Notes: generated by a model not told the origin, from the sequence alone. Counted from the first letter of the stretch, positions 1 through 13,140 are shown. The stretch is 64,000 bases of DNA from Patiria miniata (GCF_015706575.1 NW_024037064.1:10269606-10333605); one strand, 5' to 3'. Made by a program: numbers and translations.

Positions 1-2750
1 AATATATGGGAGTCCAGAGAGGCCTCATAAAGCTTATTCTCGATCATAACCCCATCTAAAAACACGTTGAAATTGCGCAGCAACAGAATTCCAGTCAAAC
101 CAGTGAGTTTGGCGGTTTTGAGGCATCATCTTTCATTGAAAAAAACTTTTTAATTTTGCCGACGCGCATGGCTACGGCGACGCGCGTGCATACCAGAAAC
201 CGGAGACTTTTTTTTTTTGGCCTAAAAGAAAGTTTATGAATTGGGCTGTCATATCCTAGATTTTTAAAGTGCTACATGCAAAACCTCACTAAAACAATAG
301 TCCCGACATTTGGGTTTCTTTTTATTTTACTCACCCTGTATGGAAAATCATTTGAACAATGATAAAATCATGATACAAGTATAGCCCAGAAAACAAAAAA
401 GGGGTGGGGGGGGGAATGAGGTGTCTGTAAAGGGTTGCCTAACCTGGGGGACTTCCACAAGTTCAAAGAAACCTCCATTTACCTACATGTAGGCCTACAT
501 GTTGGTAAGAAAACCTTTGACGTTTGCATAATTACATGTATTATCAACAACCATAATCTCGTATATTTTGGGGATTCCTTTGAAGTTGTTCTAGTCTCCC
601 ATGTAAGACAAGGCTTCTCCTAATTTTTAGCCCAATTTACGGACACATCTTGTTTGTTCCCATTTTTGGGTGTTTTCTGAGCTACATGTAAATATAATGA
701 TGTTATCATTGTTACTACACGGACTTTTGTCAGTGTACCAGAGTGATGAGAACTCTCAGGATGTCATGATCAAGTCTGAAAGTGATGATGATGCATCAAG
801 TTCAGTAAGAAATAGAACTTTATAATTCAAGTTCATGAATGCTTGAATGATAATGATTCTACATGATCCTACATAGATGTTGGTTTCTTCTACATACATG
901 ACATGGATAAGTTTTTTTCTGAAGGCCAGGCAAAGTAATTTATTGCTAGAGATCGTCAATTGCTAGAGATTGCCTTCACAATAATAAAAAAGCCATTTGC
1001 TCTCTGGGCCGAAAACCCCAGGCACTTTGCCCAGATCTGGTGACCTGCTAATCCACTGGGTGAAAACAACTCCACAGTAGCGACCACAAAAAAGAAAACA
1101 GGGCGTACATACGGGGGATGACCTTAGTTTCCCTGAAGTTTTGTTCCCCTTTGTTCCTATTGAAATCTCAAAGTCCATAGTGTTTCCCTTATGGGGCAGA
1201 TAGATTTCTACAGACTCCCTTATAGGTCTATTGTTCTATTGTGTTTATCTGCCCCATGTGCATGAACTTCAACACGCACACACACGGCACACACACACAC
1301 ACTTGTTAAGTCAAAATGGCGGTGATTTTTGTTTTCATCCACTGTTAGATATAGTCGTTACTCAGTGACTGGAAGTGATATCATGAAAAGATCACCTCGT
1401 TGATCACCTTCAGTCTATTGTACTTTTACTAATGGATTGCTTGAACCTGAAAATGCTGGTTTAGTCTTTGAAATCAAGATCGTGCCAGATATTGAAAATC
1501 ACAATTTTATAGCGGCCTTTTTTTTAAAATCCAAAATGGCCGCCATACATGGTTTGGGGAAAATGTAAACATGGCTAGGTACTGGTACATACAGGCCTTC
1601 AACTCAGTTTCCAAAAATGTGTACTTTTGCTAATCCCTACAAAATTTGAAGGAAATTACATTTGGACCTTTTGCAATGAATGCCGCTCATATTTCCGTGC
1701 AATGCAAAATAACATGTTGTCATGGTACATGTAGTAGGAAATGCAAAAGCCAACTGTTAACACTATCTGGCTATTGAAAATATATGTTGCAACTCCCGAT
1801 GACCAAACTTGAAAGAAAGCACATGCATTCATTTTAAACTGTGGCTGCAAAAATGAAGACCAGACAGTTTGGTGTGGGATGTGGGCAACTGAAGTGGTCT
1901 TCATCACCTGTGATGGACAATGGACAAACACATATGGAGGGTTCGTTCTTATTCCTCCATGAATAGGTGAACACACACATGATGCTGGGAACATACATGT
2001 AAGTTGAGAATGCATGACCATGGAATGACCACGATGACCCACTGAAAACAAGGCTTGGTCAACATTCTTGTGATGTCCCCTATGGACTTATGGACTTGGC
2101 AAACAGTGAGTATACAAATAGGTCACATGTCACAGTGAATAATTTATAATTTTCCCCTATTAACCCACCTAAGGGGAAACAAATTTGCGGGCCGTGCGCA
2201 ATTTTCTCAAACGACATCTGCATATGGTGTACTGTATGTCGTTTTGGATAAAAAAAAAAACATGAGAAGAAAATATAAAATTAGAAAACAAAAAATGAAT
2301 TCGAACGTAATGAAAATCAGACTTTATTTGCCTTTTAAAAAAAAACCTCCAAAACCTCAGATTTAGAAGAAAAAAAATGGGTACAAAATGGTGTCACGGA
2401 CCCACAACGCAAGGAATCCGGCCACGTGGTTCAAAATCACGACCCTACCACAAGAGCTATCGCACTGCTCGCAAATCTTCAAAAAAAATTAAATATATAC
2501 CTGCGTACGTATCATAAAAGTATCGTAGAGGGTGCTAAACAACCATAGTGGATAAAGTTTAGGAAAAGAAATTTCACGGGCCGTGCAAGAATTCTGAGAG
2601 CTCTCTACATGAGCTTTGACTGTCAGGCTGTATACGTGGGGGAATTTTATAAATGGGTAGCAGAAAAACTGTGACTGATGCTATACACGATGGTATTTTG
2701 TCTTGAATTGGATTAGGAACTTATCCCATGGCTACCCTGGAAATGTTTCA
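1..2750. other. No recognisable gene
   Basis: AT-rich intergenic or intronic DNA. The open frames on both strands are short, have no recognisable domain and are not bounded by convincing splice sites. The only simple structure is the CA-rich run near 1272-1302. There are scattered A and T homopolymers. Confidence 0.6.
1272..1302. repeat. CA dinucleotide microsatellite
   Basis: An interrupted (CA)n run of about 31 bp with two G-containing interruptions, read directly from the sequence. Confidence 0.85.
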
Positions 2751-2849
2751 CCCTATTTCTTTACGGAAACAACACAATAGACTGTTTAAGTTGCAGTTTT
2801 GAGGCTTCATGCCGTTTGGCATGCACGCTTTTTGCAAGAGTGTCCAGGA

Positions 2850-3220
2850 ATAATTTGAAGTGTCTTGTTTGTTTACTTTCGTCTGGCTGGGTCAAAGTAT
2901 GATTTTTAGGGGTTTGTTTGTTATGTGTGTTTATCTTCGGTTTCAATATTTTGTAAACACTGCCCTTTTCCATTCAAATGTTCCTTTTTCATCAGCGTTT
3001 AACTCCCCCCCCCCCCCCAAAAAAAATATTTGTAAAAAGTGCCCTTCTGTTTTGAAGAAGTGCCCTTTTCTGCACAAGTGCCCTGTTTGTCAAGGAAGTT
3101 GTGCCTTGTGTATAATCTTTGGTTTTGAACAGCGCCCCATCGTCAGATAGCACCAGCCCTCCCCCCCCCCCCCCCCCCGCCTTTATTTAATTTTACGTAG
3201 GCAAAAAAAAATGTGTCTTC
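2850..3220 (+). repeat. Dispersed repeat, diverged relative of 12.2-12.5 kb
   Basis: Phrases around a Tyr-rich stretch (GAAGTGTCTTGTTTGTTTAC) and a GAACAGCGCCCC-poly(C)-TTTATTTTA stretch recur in modified form, and in the opposite order, near 12270-12530 and 20185-20445. Long C runs make the open frames here meaningless as coding sequence. Confidence 0.5.
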
Positions 3221-3449
3221 ATTTCAGCACATTAATTATCATAAATGAAGCGTGCTGTTGTTTTTACAATGCAATTCAAAATGTTCCGAATTGCAATGGG
3301 ATGATATCTTAGGCTGTATTTTAATTGTTGTTCTGACTCTTTTTTTTTTCTCATTCGGCGTCGGAACTTTGTCAAGTTAAATTTTCTTTTTCAAAGACTG
3401 CATGTAATGGTTTCTGGATTAAAACTCAAGTACTGTGTTTTGTAAGTAC

Positions 3450-4840
3450 TATATCCCTGACGCAGGAATGTGGTGGTGGCGTGATGTAGCATTGCAGAAT
3501 AGGAACCTTTGACCCTGTTAATCAAGCCTTTCATGTATACACCATCAACTTGAACCTAAAACAAAACCAAGTCACGTAATTGTTGACTGATGCAACATTC
3601 AAGGAGTGAGGGAATGCGCCGTCCAACTGGAGACCTGGGCCCCTGGGTATCACACAACTGGCTGAGGGAATGCGCCGTCCAATCAGAGACCTGGGCCCAT
3701 GGGTATCACACAACTGGCTGGTGATAACCATCATTATTCAACGATGACCTAAAAATATTCGTCAGTTTTTCATTGGTGAATATACAGTGCATATGTACAC
3801 AAAGAGCTAATATAATATTCAAATTTTGATACTCAAAGCCGTCATATATAAGATTTTGCATGCGAGGGTTTCATCAGATTGAGGACGTGGCATTCAGCCT
3901 TTGCATGCCTTCATTTATGAAGTCTTCTCGCCAACATTGAGTTGTACTATAACATTGATTTGTACTGGGAGTTTTGCGTACTTTAGAGTGTAGCCCTCCA
4001 TTTTGCTCAAGAAGGTAAGAGTTGTAAATTGCTTTAATTATGCAAGTACATGAATGTCTATCAATACCCTGATTGCAAACTGTGAGGAAGACATTCCATA
4101 TGGTACAAGTTCAAAATCATGTAACTGACAAACCACGTTACTTTTGAATTTCTGATCCAAGAAATGAAAATATTGTGGTTCATTAGTTACACGATTCTGA
4201 ACTTGTATTTGAAACGTCTTCTTCGCAGTGTGGGGCATCAGGGTGACCGTAGATATTCACGTAGGCCCCTACTCGTGTATTAAATAACCAGAGAGAATGG
4301 GTGGTACCCTATTCCCCCTCAACAGCAAAGCTGGAATCTGTACGGGCAGCAGGAATGTAACCCTATGCATTACGGCAGAGTATTCAATGTTTTTTTTTTC
4401 CACTAGGATAGGCATGAGTAAACCTTGTGTGCATTCATGAAGGGAATAAATAGGTGCTTGGTCTGTTTTAAACAATATGGTTAAGACTGGTTTGGAGTAT
4501 GGACAAAAATTGCAGTATACAATAATACACTGTTTGGATATTACTACTGAACTATTGAAATACAATTACACCATTGTTCAATGTGCCTGGTTTTGGGCGG
4601 AGTGTCATTTTCCCCATAAGAGATGTCTCTCTGTATGTAACAAACTATGCAGTATTGAAACGATATCCAACCCCCCCCCCCCCCCCCACCCCTCACAAAA
4701 AAAATCATGCTTCACAAAATAAAAATCTGTTACTTCTAGGGTGGAGGCAACCAGCCAATCTTATGGAAAATATTGTCAGAAATCAGTTGAAGCAATTTTC
4801 TGAGTTGGAAAAAATGGAGTAGCCCTCAAATTTTCACGCA
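3450..4840 (+). repeat. Tandem-family unit 1 of a ~1.4-1.65-kb repeat
   Basis: First of four related units. Shared landmarks in order are: GTGGTGGCGTGATGTAGC; a block giving CCTTTGACCCTGT; a 56-bp minisatellite with GGAATGCGCCGTCC (about two copies here); a TATATAAG box; GCTCAAGAAGGTAAGAG; GTCTTCTTCGCAGTGTGG; a poly(C) tract; and AAATGGAGTAGCCCTC. This unit lacks the ATG AAG triplets seen before the GTAAGAG in units 3 and 4. No long conserved frame is present, so I call it repeat DNA. Confidence 0.8.
3602..3723 (+). repeat. 56-bp minisatellite, ~2 copies
   Basis: Two head-to-tail copies of a 56-bp motif beginning GAGGGAATGCGCCGTCCAAT. The same motif appears about once in unit 2, three times in unit 3 and five times in unit 4. 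Confidence 0.85.
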
Positions 4841-4845
4841 GACGT

Positions 4846-5345
4846 TCCTATTCATGCTCATTATGGAGAACAATTGTCCGATGTGTTCAAAGTGTGGATT
4901 CGTAATTCCAAATCCACACTTTACTAAAGATTCGTCGTTCCGAACCCACACTTTGTGACCAGTGTAAGAGATTCATAGATCCCAATCCACACTTTTAACA
5001 ATAGTGTGACGTCATAGCAACGGTTTAAGCTATCATAACAACAGAACCCAGGATTGAATCCGTAGAGTTATACATGTACATCTGCATAGAAATAATTTGG
5101 GCCTATAAAATTTGGCATGATGTTGGCCTAATAATAGTTTAAGGTCATAAATAAAGAGTGTGTGTAGTGAGGGGGCAGGGCATCACTGCACAGTGCATTT
5201 GTCCTATTTCTTTCAATTTGGTTCAAAGATTAAATCTTGAAGTACTTTGTTTATTTCTGTAGTGTATTTAATCTGGGCGTCTTTCGATTTTGAAGAAAAA
5301 AACTGACACATTACACTGACACACAAAATGACATATAATGACACT
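4846..5345 (+). repeat. Diverged copy of the 11.9-12.1 kb segment
   Basis: CCTATTCATGCTCATTATGG, then a stretch containing TCTTGAAGTACTTTGTTTAT and GGGCGTCTTTCGATTTTGAA, also occur in the same order at 11899-12060 and 19813-19975. A 34-bp imperfect palindrome built on AAAGTGTGGATT and its reverse complement lies at about 4890-4923. Confidence 0.7.
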
Positions 5346-5452
5346 CTACAAAGAATATACAATCAATGACCCAAATTGTCAGGGTGTGTGATTTCTGTGT
5401 GAAATCTGTGTGATTTCCTGTAGTTTACTCAAAAATTTTGAGCTGGCGAGAC

Positions 5453-5515
5453 TGAGAGGTACGAGTCACAGAGTTACGAGTCACAGAGGTACGAGTCACA
5501 GAGGCACGTTGCGAG
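5453..5515 (+). repeat. Short 15-bp tandem repeat
   Basis: Three to four copies of GTACGAGTCACAGAG with single-base variants, followed by a long G run near 5525. Confidence 0.75.
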
Positions 5516-5879
5516 TGGCTACGTGGGGGGGGGGGGGGGGGTAGATAAATTGGTCATGGCTAGGCTCTGACTAATGGTCACATGCTTGCCTTACATGGAC
5601 TAGTAACTTATCAAACAACTGCCCTGGAATTGGTCCATTTTATTTCTTAAAGAGAAGATAAAAATGATATTTTTATCAACAGACCCTTTAAGTTGGCTTC
5701 CTGCAAGGAATTAAGTGTAATTACTCAGGCACGTATCTAGGTGGGGGGGGGGGGGAAACACCCCAGCTCTGTCCCCCCCCCCCAAAAAAAAATATTATCA
5801 TACAAATTCCAAAAATTAAAGTTCAACTTGTCGCTAAAATGGCAACTTAAACCCCCTCGGAGGGAGGGAGGGTTTATCT

Positions 5880-7262
5880 CTAAACCAGAACATGAACCTT
5901 GCAGAATAGGAACCTTTGACCCTGTTAATCAAGCCTTTCATGTATACACCATCAACTTGAACCTAAAACAAAACCAAGTCACGTAATTGTTGACTGACGC
6001 AACATCAAGGGAGTGAGGGAATGCGCCGTCCAATCAGAGACCTGGGCCCCTGGGTATCACGCAACTGGCTGGTGATAACCATCCTTATTCAACGATGACC
6101 TAAAAATATTCGTCATTTTTTCATTGGTGAATATAGAGTGCATATGTAGACAAAGAGCTTATATAATATTCAAATTTTGATACCCAAAGCCGTCATATAA
6201 GATTTTGCATGCGAGGGTTTCATCAGAATGACGACGTGGCATTCAGCCTTTGCACATGTTGCATGCCTTCATTTATGAAGTCTGCTCGCAAACATTGAGT
6301 TGTACTATAAAATTGATTTGTACTGGGAGTTTTGCGTACTTTAGAGTGTAGCCCTCCATTCTGCTCAAGAAGGTAAGAGTTGTAAATTGCTTTAATGATG
6401 CAATTACATGAATGTCTATCAATACCCTGATTGCAAACTGTGAGGAAGACATTCCATATGGTACAAGTTCAAAATCATGTATGCACTAACTGACAAACCA
6501 CAGTTGAATTTCTGATCGAAGAAATGAAAATATCGTAGTTCATTAGTTACACGATTCTGAACAAGTTTGTATTTGAAACGTCTTCTTCACAGTGTGGCAT
6601 CAGGGTGACAGTAGACATTCACGTAGGCCCCCTACTTGTGTATTAGATAACCAGAGAGACTTTGGTGGTACCCTTTTGTTCCCCCTCAACGGCAAAGCAG
6701 GAATCTGTATGGGCAGCAAGAATATAACCCTATGCATTACTGCAGAGTATTCAATGGTTTTGTATCATAGGCATAAGTAAACCTTGTGTGCATTATAGGG
6801 AATAAATAGGTGCTTGGCCGGTTTTAAACACTGTGTTTAAGACTGGTTTGGAGTATGGACAAAAATTGCAGTTTACAATAATACATTGTTTGGATATTAC
6901 TATCGAAGTCTTTTTTTGTGGGAGCAGGTTATTACACCATTGTCCAATGTGCCTGGTTTTGGGCGGAGTGTCATTTTCCCGATAAGTAATGTCTCTCTGT
7001 ATTTTACAAATTATGCAGTATTGAAATGATAACCTACCCACCCCCCCCCCCAACCCCTCACAAAAAAATTCATGCTTTACAAAAAAAAAAGCGTTATTTC
7101 TAGGGTGCAGGCAACCAGCGAATCCTATGGGGAAAATTGTTAGAAATCAGTTGAAGCAATATTCTGAGTGGGAAAAAATGGAGTAGCCCTCTAAAATCCT
7201 GCAATTGTTTTTGGGTTTTTTTTTTCTTTATTATTTTGCTTACATCCCTACTTTATACTATA
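5880..7262 (+). repeat. Tandem-family unit 2
   Basis: Second unit of the family, with the same ordered landmarks as unit 1 but only one 56-bp motif. It starts inside a separate repeat, without the GTGGTGGCGTGATGTAGC lead, and ends in the T-rich stretch leading into the 16-bp minisatellite. Like unit 1, it lacks the ATG AAG before the GTAAGAG donor-like site. Confidence 0.8.
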
Positions 7263-7263
7263 T

Positions 7264-7597
7264 GAACATAGGTGTGTCGGAACATAGGTGTGTCGGAACA
7301 TAGGTGTGTCGGAACATAGGTGTGTCGGAACATAGGTGTGTCGGAACATAGGTGTGTCGGAACATAGGTGTGTCGGAACATAGGTGTGTCGGAACATAGG
7401 TGTGTCGGAACATAGGTGTGTCGGAACATAGGTGTGTCGGAACATAGGTGTGTCGGAACATAGGTGTGTCGGAACATACGTGTGTCGGAACATAGGTGTG
7501 TCGGAACATAGGTGTGTCGGAACATAGGTGTGTCGGAACATAGGTGTGTCGGAACATAGGTGTGTCGGAACATAGGTGTGTCGGAACATAGGTGTGT
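7264..7597 (+). repeat. 16-bp minisatellite, ~21 copies
   Basis: About 21 nearly perfect head-to-tail copies of GAACATAGGTGTGTCG, with a single variant unit near 7478. Because 16 is not a multiple of 3, three shifted minus-strand frames stay open through the array. These apparent proteins (Thr/His/Cys/Phe-rich) are artefacts of the repeat. Confidence 0.97.
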
Positions 7598-7649
7598 AAC
7601 CAATGGATTACAAACTTGTACTTTGTTGATAGGTACAAATGTACATGCA

Positions 7650-9172
7650 CTATATATCCCTGATGATGTAGGAATCTGGTGGTGGCGTGATGTAGCATTG
7701 CAGAATAGGAACCTTTGACCCTGTCAATCAAGCCTTTCATGTATACACCATCAACTTGAACCTAAAACAAACCCAAGTCACGTAATTGGTGAACGATGCA
7801 ACATCCAGGGAGTGAGTGAATACGCCGTCCAATTGGAGACCTGGGGCCCTGGGTATCTCGCAACTGGCTGAGGGAATGCGCCGTCCAATCAGAGACCTGG
7901 GCCCCTGGGTATCCCACAACTGGCTGAGGGAATGCGCCATCCAATCAGAGACCTGGACCCCTGGGTATCACGCGACTGGCTGGTGATAACCATCTTTAAT
8001 TAACGATGACCTAAACAATTCCATCAGTTTCATTGGTGGATATCGAGTGGGTGCGGCACAAAGAGATCACATGCACATTCAGCATGCACATTTTGATACC
8101 CAAAGCCGTCATATATAAGATTTTGTATGCGAGGGTTTCATCAGATTGACGACGTGGCATTCAGCCTTTGCATGCCTTCATTTATGAAGTCTGCTCGCTA
8201 ACATTGAGTTGTACTATAACATTGATTTGTACTGGGAGTTTTTGCATACTTGAGAGTGTAGCCCTCCATTTTGCTCAAGAACATGAAGAAGGTAAGAGTT
8301 GTAAATTGCTTTAATTATGGAAGTACATGAATGTCTATCAATACCCTGATTGCAAACTGTGAGGAAGACATTCCATATGGTACAAGTTCAAGATCATGTA
8401 GGCCCTAAGTGACAAACCACGGTTGAATTTCTGATCGAAGAAATGAAAATATCGTAGTTCATTAGTTGCACGATTCTGAACAAGTTTGTATTTGAAACGT
8501 CTTCTTCACAGTGTGGCATCAGGGTGACAGTAGACATTCACGTAGGCCCCTACTCGTGTACTAGATAACCAGAGAGACTTTGGTGGTACCCTTTTGTTCC
8601 CCCTCAACAGCAAAGCAGGAATCTGTATGGGCAGCAAGAATATAACCCTATGCATTACTGCAGAGTATTCAATGGTTTTGTATCATAGGCATAAGTAAAC
8701 CTTGTGTGCATTATAGGGAATAAATAGGTGCTTGGCCGGTTTTAAACACTGTGTTTAAGACTGGTTTGGAGTATGGACAAAAATTGCAGTTTACAATAAT
8801 ACATTGTTTGGATATTACTATCGAAGTCTTTTTTTGTGGGAGCAGGTTATTACACCATTGTCCAATGTGCCTGGTTTTGGGCGGAGTGTCATTTTCCCGA
8901 TAAGTAATGTCTCTCTGTATTTTACAAATTATGCAGTATTGAAATGATAACCTACCCACCCCCCCAACCCCTCACAAAAAAATTCATGCTTTACAAAAAA
9001 AAAAGCGTTATTTCTAGGGTGGAGGGAACCAGCGAATCCTATGGGAAAAATTGTCAGAAATCAGTTGAAGCAATATTCTGAGTGGGAAAAAATGGAGTAG
9101 CCCTCTAAAATCCTGCAATTGTTTTGGGTTTTTTTTCTTAATTATTTTGCTAACATTCCTACTTTACACTAT
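7650..9172 (+). repeat. Tandem-family unit 3
   Basis: Third unit, with three 56-bp motifs (7812-7980). It has a TATATAAG box at 8112 and, about 170 bp downstream, ATG AAG AAG directly before GTAAGAG (8283-8295). A polypyrimidine-CAG acceptor-like site lies at 8511. If spliced this would read MKK plus CGIRVTVDIHVGPYSCTR and stop at 8568, only 21 residues. This could be the relic of a duplicated gene 5' end or chance. No homology is recognised. Confidence 0.8.
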
Positions 9173-9174
9173 AT

Positions 9175-9297
9175 GAACATAGGTGTGCCGGAACATAAGT
9201 GTGTCTGAACATAGGTGTGTCGGAACATAGGTATGTCGGAACATACATGTACCGGTAGGTGTGTCGGAACATAGGTGTGTCGGAACATAGGTGTGTA
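9175..9297 (+). repeat. 16-bp minisatellite, degenerate, ~7-8 copies
   Basis: The same GAACATAGGTGTGTCG motif as at 7264, at the equivalent place between units 3 and 4. It has substitutions and an inserted ACATGTACCGG stretch. The shorter, more decayed array contrasts with the clean 21-copy array one unit upstream. Confidence 0.9.
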
Positions 9298-9344
9298 ACC
9301 AATGGATTACAAACTTGTACTTTGATGATAGGTACAAATGTACA

Positions 9345-10990
9345 TGTACTATATATATACATGTGATGTAGGAATCTGGTGGTGGCGTGATGTAGCATTG
9401 CAGAATAGGAACCTTTGACCCTGTCAATCAAGCCTTTCATGTATACACCATCAACTTGAACCTAAAACAAACCCAAGTCACATAATTGTTGAACGATGCA
9501 ACATCCAGGAAGTGAGTGAATGCTCAGTCCAATTGGAGACCTGGGCCCCTGGGTATCACACAACTGGCTGAGGGAATGCGCCGTCCAATCAGAGACCTGG
9601 GCCCCTGGGTATCACACAACTGGCTGAGGGAATGCGCCTTCCAATCAGAGACCTGGGCCCCTGGGTATCACACAACTGGCTGAGGGAATGCGCCGTCCAA
9701 TCAGAGACCTGGGCCCCTGGGTATCACACAACTGACTTAGGGAATGCACCGTCCAATCAGAGACCTGGAACCCTGGGTATCACACGACTGGCTGGTGATA
9801 ACCATCTTTATTTAACGATGACGTAAACAATTCCATCAGTTTCATTGGTGGATATCGAGTGGGTGCGGCACAAAGAGATCACGTGCACATTCAGCATGCA
9901 CATTTTGATACCCAAAGCCGTCACATATAAGATTTGGCATGCGAGGGTTTCATCAGATTGACGACGTGGCATTCAGCCTTTGCATGCCTTCATTTATGAA
10001 GTCTGCTCGCTAACATTGAGTTCCACTATAACATTGAGTTGTACTGGGAGTTTTTGCATACTTGAGAGTGTATAGCCCTCCATTTTGCTCAAGAACATGA
10101 AGAAGGTAAGAGTTGTAAATTGCTTTAATTATGCAAGTACATGAATGTCTATCAATACCCTGATTGTAAACTGTGAGGAAGACATTCCATATGGTACAAG
10201 TTCAAGATCATGTAGGCCCTAAGTGACAAACCACGGTTGAATTTCTGATCGAAGAAATGAAAATATCGTAGTTCATTAGTTACACGATTCTGAACAAGTT
10301 TGTATTTGAAACGTCTTCTTCGCAGTGTGGCATCAGTGTGACAGTAGACATTCACGTAGGCCCCTACTCGTGTATTAGATAACCAGAGAGACTTTGGTGG
10401 TACCCTTTTGTTCCCCCTCAACAGCAAAGCAGGAATCTGTATGGGCAGCAAGAATATAACCCTATGCATTACTGCCGAGTATTCATTGGTTTTGTATCAA
10501 AGGCATAAGTAAACCTTGTGTGCATTATAGGGAATAAATAGGTGCTTGGCCGGCTTTAAACACTGTGTTTAAGACTGGTTTGGAGTATGGACAAATATTG
10601 CAGTATACAATAATACATTGTTTGGATATTACTATCAAAGTCTTTTTTGTGCGGGGGGGGGGGGGGAGGTTTGAGCAGGTTATTACACCATTGTTCAATG
10701 TGCCTGGTTTTGGGCGGAGTGTCATTTTTCCCATAAGAGATGTCTCTCTGTAATTTACAAACTATGCAGTATTGAAACGATAACCAACCCTCCCCAACCC
10801 CTCACAAAAAAAATCATGCTTTACACACAAAAAAACCCTTATTTCTAGGGTGGAGGCAACCAGCAAATCTTATGGAAAAAATTGTCAGAAGTCAGTTGAA
10901 GCAATTTTCTGAGTGGGAAAAAATGGAGTAGCCCTCTGAAATCCTGCATTTTTTTTGAATTATTTTGCTAAGATCCCTACTTTATACTTC
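9345..10990 (+). repeat. Tandem-family unit 4
   Basis: Fourth unit, with five 56-bp motifs (about 9514-9793). The MKK-type ATG AAG AAG before GTAAGAG is at 10097-10111, and an acceptor-like CGCAG ends at 10325. The frame after that acceptor reads CGISVTVDIHVGPYSCIR and then stops. Spacing from unit 3 is about 1.7 kb. The unit ends at the T-rich stretch after GGAGTAGCCCTC. Confidence 0.8.
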
Positions 10991-10999
10991 AATCTTTTT

Positions 11000-11626
11000 T
11001 GAAATACAATTACAGTTTTTCTTTCAAAAAGCAAATGAATTTGGTGTTACTTTATCAAGATCTCTTTTGCAGGTTTCAATTTATATTGACAGACAGTTCA
11101 TTTCCGCAATAAAGTAATCGATGCCCCTACAATGTAGCTTACCAAAGTTTGGGGAAAAGAAACATACATGTGTACATGGACTAACTATAGCTAGTTTTAT
11201 TAACACAACATCAATTTCTTTTAGTGGAATGGTGTGATTTTGTCTGACTCCATGTTGAAATTTAACTTTCAAAAATAGTTAAATTTTGTAAAACATGGGT
11301 TTTGTTTTAACCACCACACAAATTTCCCCCTATTCTGACGTCCTAATTTTCCTGGTTCTCAAATACGTTTAATTTTACAGGCTAGTTGTTAAGCTCAGAG
11401 AGACAATTTAAATCTGGCAAAAATAAACTTCAAGAAAGATCAACCAATGGTAATTGTTTTAGGTTTAAGAGAATACACAAGAAAGTGTGGATTCGTAATT
11501 TAAGAATTCATGAGGCGCGAAGCGCCGAGTGAGTTCGTAAATTAAGAGCGTATTCTTCGACTTAAACCATTGCGTCAACAGAAGTATTGGAAAGAATGTT
11601 GCAACCTGACGCCACTTTTTCTTCAT
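11000..11626. other. Repeat-rich flank of the duplicated block
   Basis: No gene recognised. It contains AAAGTGTGGATTCGTAATT, shared with 4888, and a small GC hairpin (GGCGC-GAA-GCGCC) near 11513. The stretch CAACCTGACGCCAC-TTTTTCTTCATATAT immediately precedes the duplication breakpoint and recurs, diverged, at about 59040. Confidence 0.5.
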
Positions 11627-12129
11627 ATATATCATCTCAATGAAGCATTTGTTGCAAAAATGATGATAAGACATGAATCTGGGACTGAGAAATGTTTCCA
11701 ATTTCGTTAGGAAATACTTGAAATGACTTACCATAGACTTTGTTCATAAGCCCAAAAGTGGCATCAGGTTGCAAATTTTTTTTCCTGGCGTGTTTAGCAT
11801 GTGTATCGCCACACCCGTACAACCAAGTCATTTTGTGTGTATAGGCTCCTTACATCAAAATGGATGGTTCAGACGACGATTTATTTCTGAATAAACGTCC
11901 TATTCATGCTCATTATGGAGAACAATTGTCCGACATGTGCACAGTGCGTTTGATTTCGTTCAAAGATAAAATCTTGAAGTACTTTGTTTATTTCTGTAGT
12001 GTATTTATTCTGGGCGTCTTTCGATTTTGAAGAAAAAAACTTGACACATTACACACAAAATTACATATAATGACACTCTACAAAGAATATGAAAAAAAAC
12101 ACCCTAGCTCTGTCCAAAAAAAATATTAT

Positions 12130-13140
12130 CATACAAATTCCAAAAATTAATGCAAACCCCCCCCCCCCCTTCTCCCTGCTGTCACACCCCCAAAAAATTT
12201 GACGGTATAATGTCCGCCTGTTCAAAATACGGTAGACCATTCTGTAATGTAGTGTTAATAATCGTCGAATTTGAACAGCGCCCCTATTGAAATGTGGTAC
12301 CAGCCCGCCCCCCCCCCCCCCCCCCCCCCCCCCCAGTATTTTATTTTATGGAGGCCAAGTGTCCGGCGGAAAAAAACCTGTGTACATTTTCAGATTTTTT
12401 TGCTGATGACCCCCCCCCCCCGCAAAAATTCCTGGATCTGCCCCTGTTACTGTATGTGAAGAGTGTCAAAGGGGTGGTTTGAAGTGTTCTGTTTGTTTAC
12501 TTTTTGTCTGGCTGGTTCAAATTAAGTATCATTTTCAGTGATATGATTTATATTTATGTTTGTTGTGGGTGGATACTTGGACCGATATCAGTTCAAATAG
12601 TTGACAGAATACAGGCCACCTACAACGGCAGCGAGACAGAGGTTGATAATTACAGACGGTTCAAATGTCATTGCTGAGTGGTGCTTGCTTACATTGCATC
12701 AGTGATGTGAATCTCATCACTACACTTACTGTAGGCACTCATTGATGGTATGACAAGATTGGATATTTGCTCATCACTACGTGCATTTGATGGTATTTGT
12801 GTCCTCAAAGTCAAAATAAAGAAGTGGGGTAGGGGTGGGGTTGAATCTTTCGATGCTTGGGGTTGGGGAGGTGGGTGTGGCTGTCCAAAGTTCATACATG
12901 TATTGGCATGATGAGGGTCCCTTCCAGACAGGTTCTTATGATAAATGTACCATCAGCAAATAATGAGTATGGACATGGAGGCTCTGATACGGAGCATGGG
13001 GGTAAATGAGGAGAGGGAAAACATGGGCGGGGCATGCCCCTCCTCCACCCACTGCTGTTCTGGATGATTTTATGCACTAGAATGAAGGTTGCCAAAATGG
13101 TGTTTAAGTTCCTTCCCACACAAAGTTAACTGTTATGTCT
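12130..13140. other. Non-coding stretch in copy 1
   Basis: Poly(C)-rich repeat DNA, then about 0.7 kb of unique-looking sequence with no convincing exon. Proline-rich frames here are products of the C runs. The equivalent in copy 2 is 20045-21053. Confidence 0.5.

Noticed and set aside
7264-7597. CRISPR-like regular repeat
   Set aside because: Units are contiguous with no spacers, in eukaryotic DNA; a minisatellite.
7258-7740. Minus-strand open frame of 160 codons rich in Thr/His/Cys/Phe
   Set aside because: It is the 16-bp minisatellite read through; three shifted frames are equally open.
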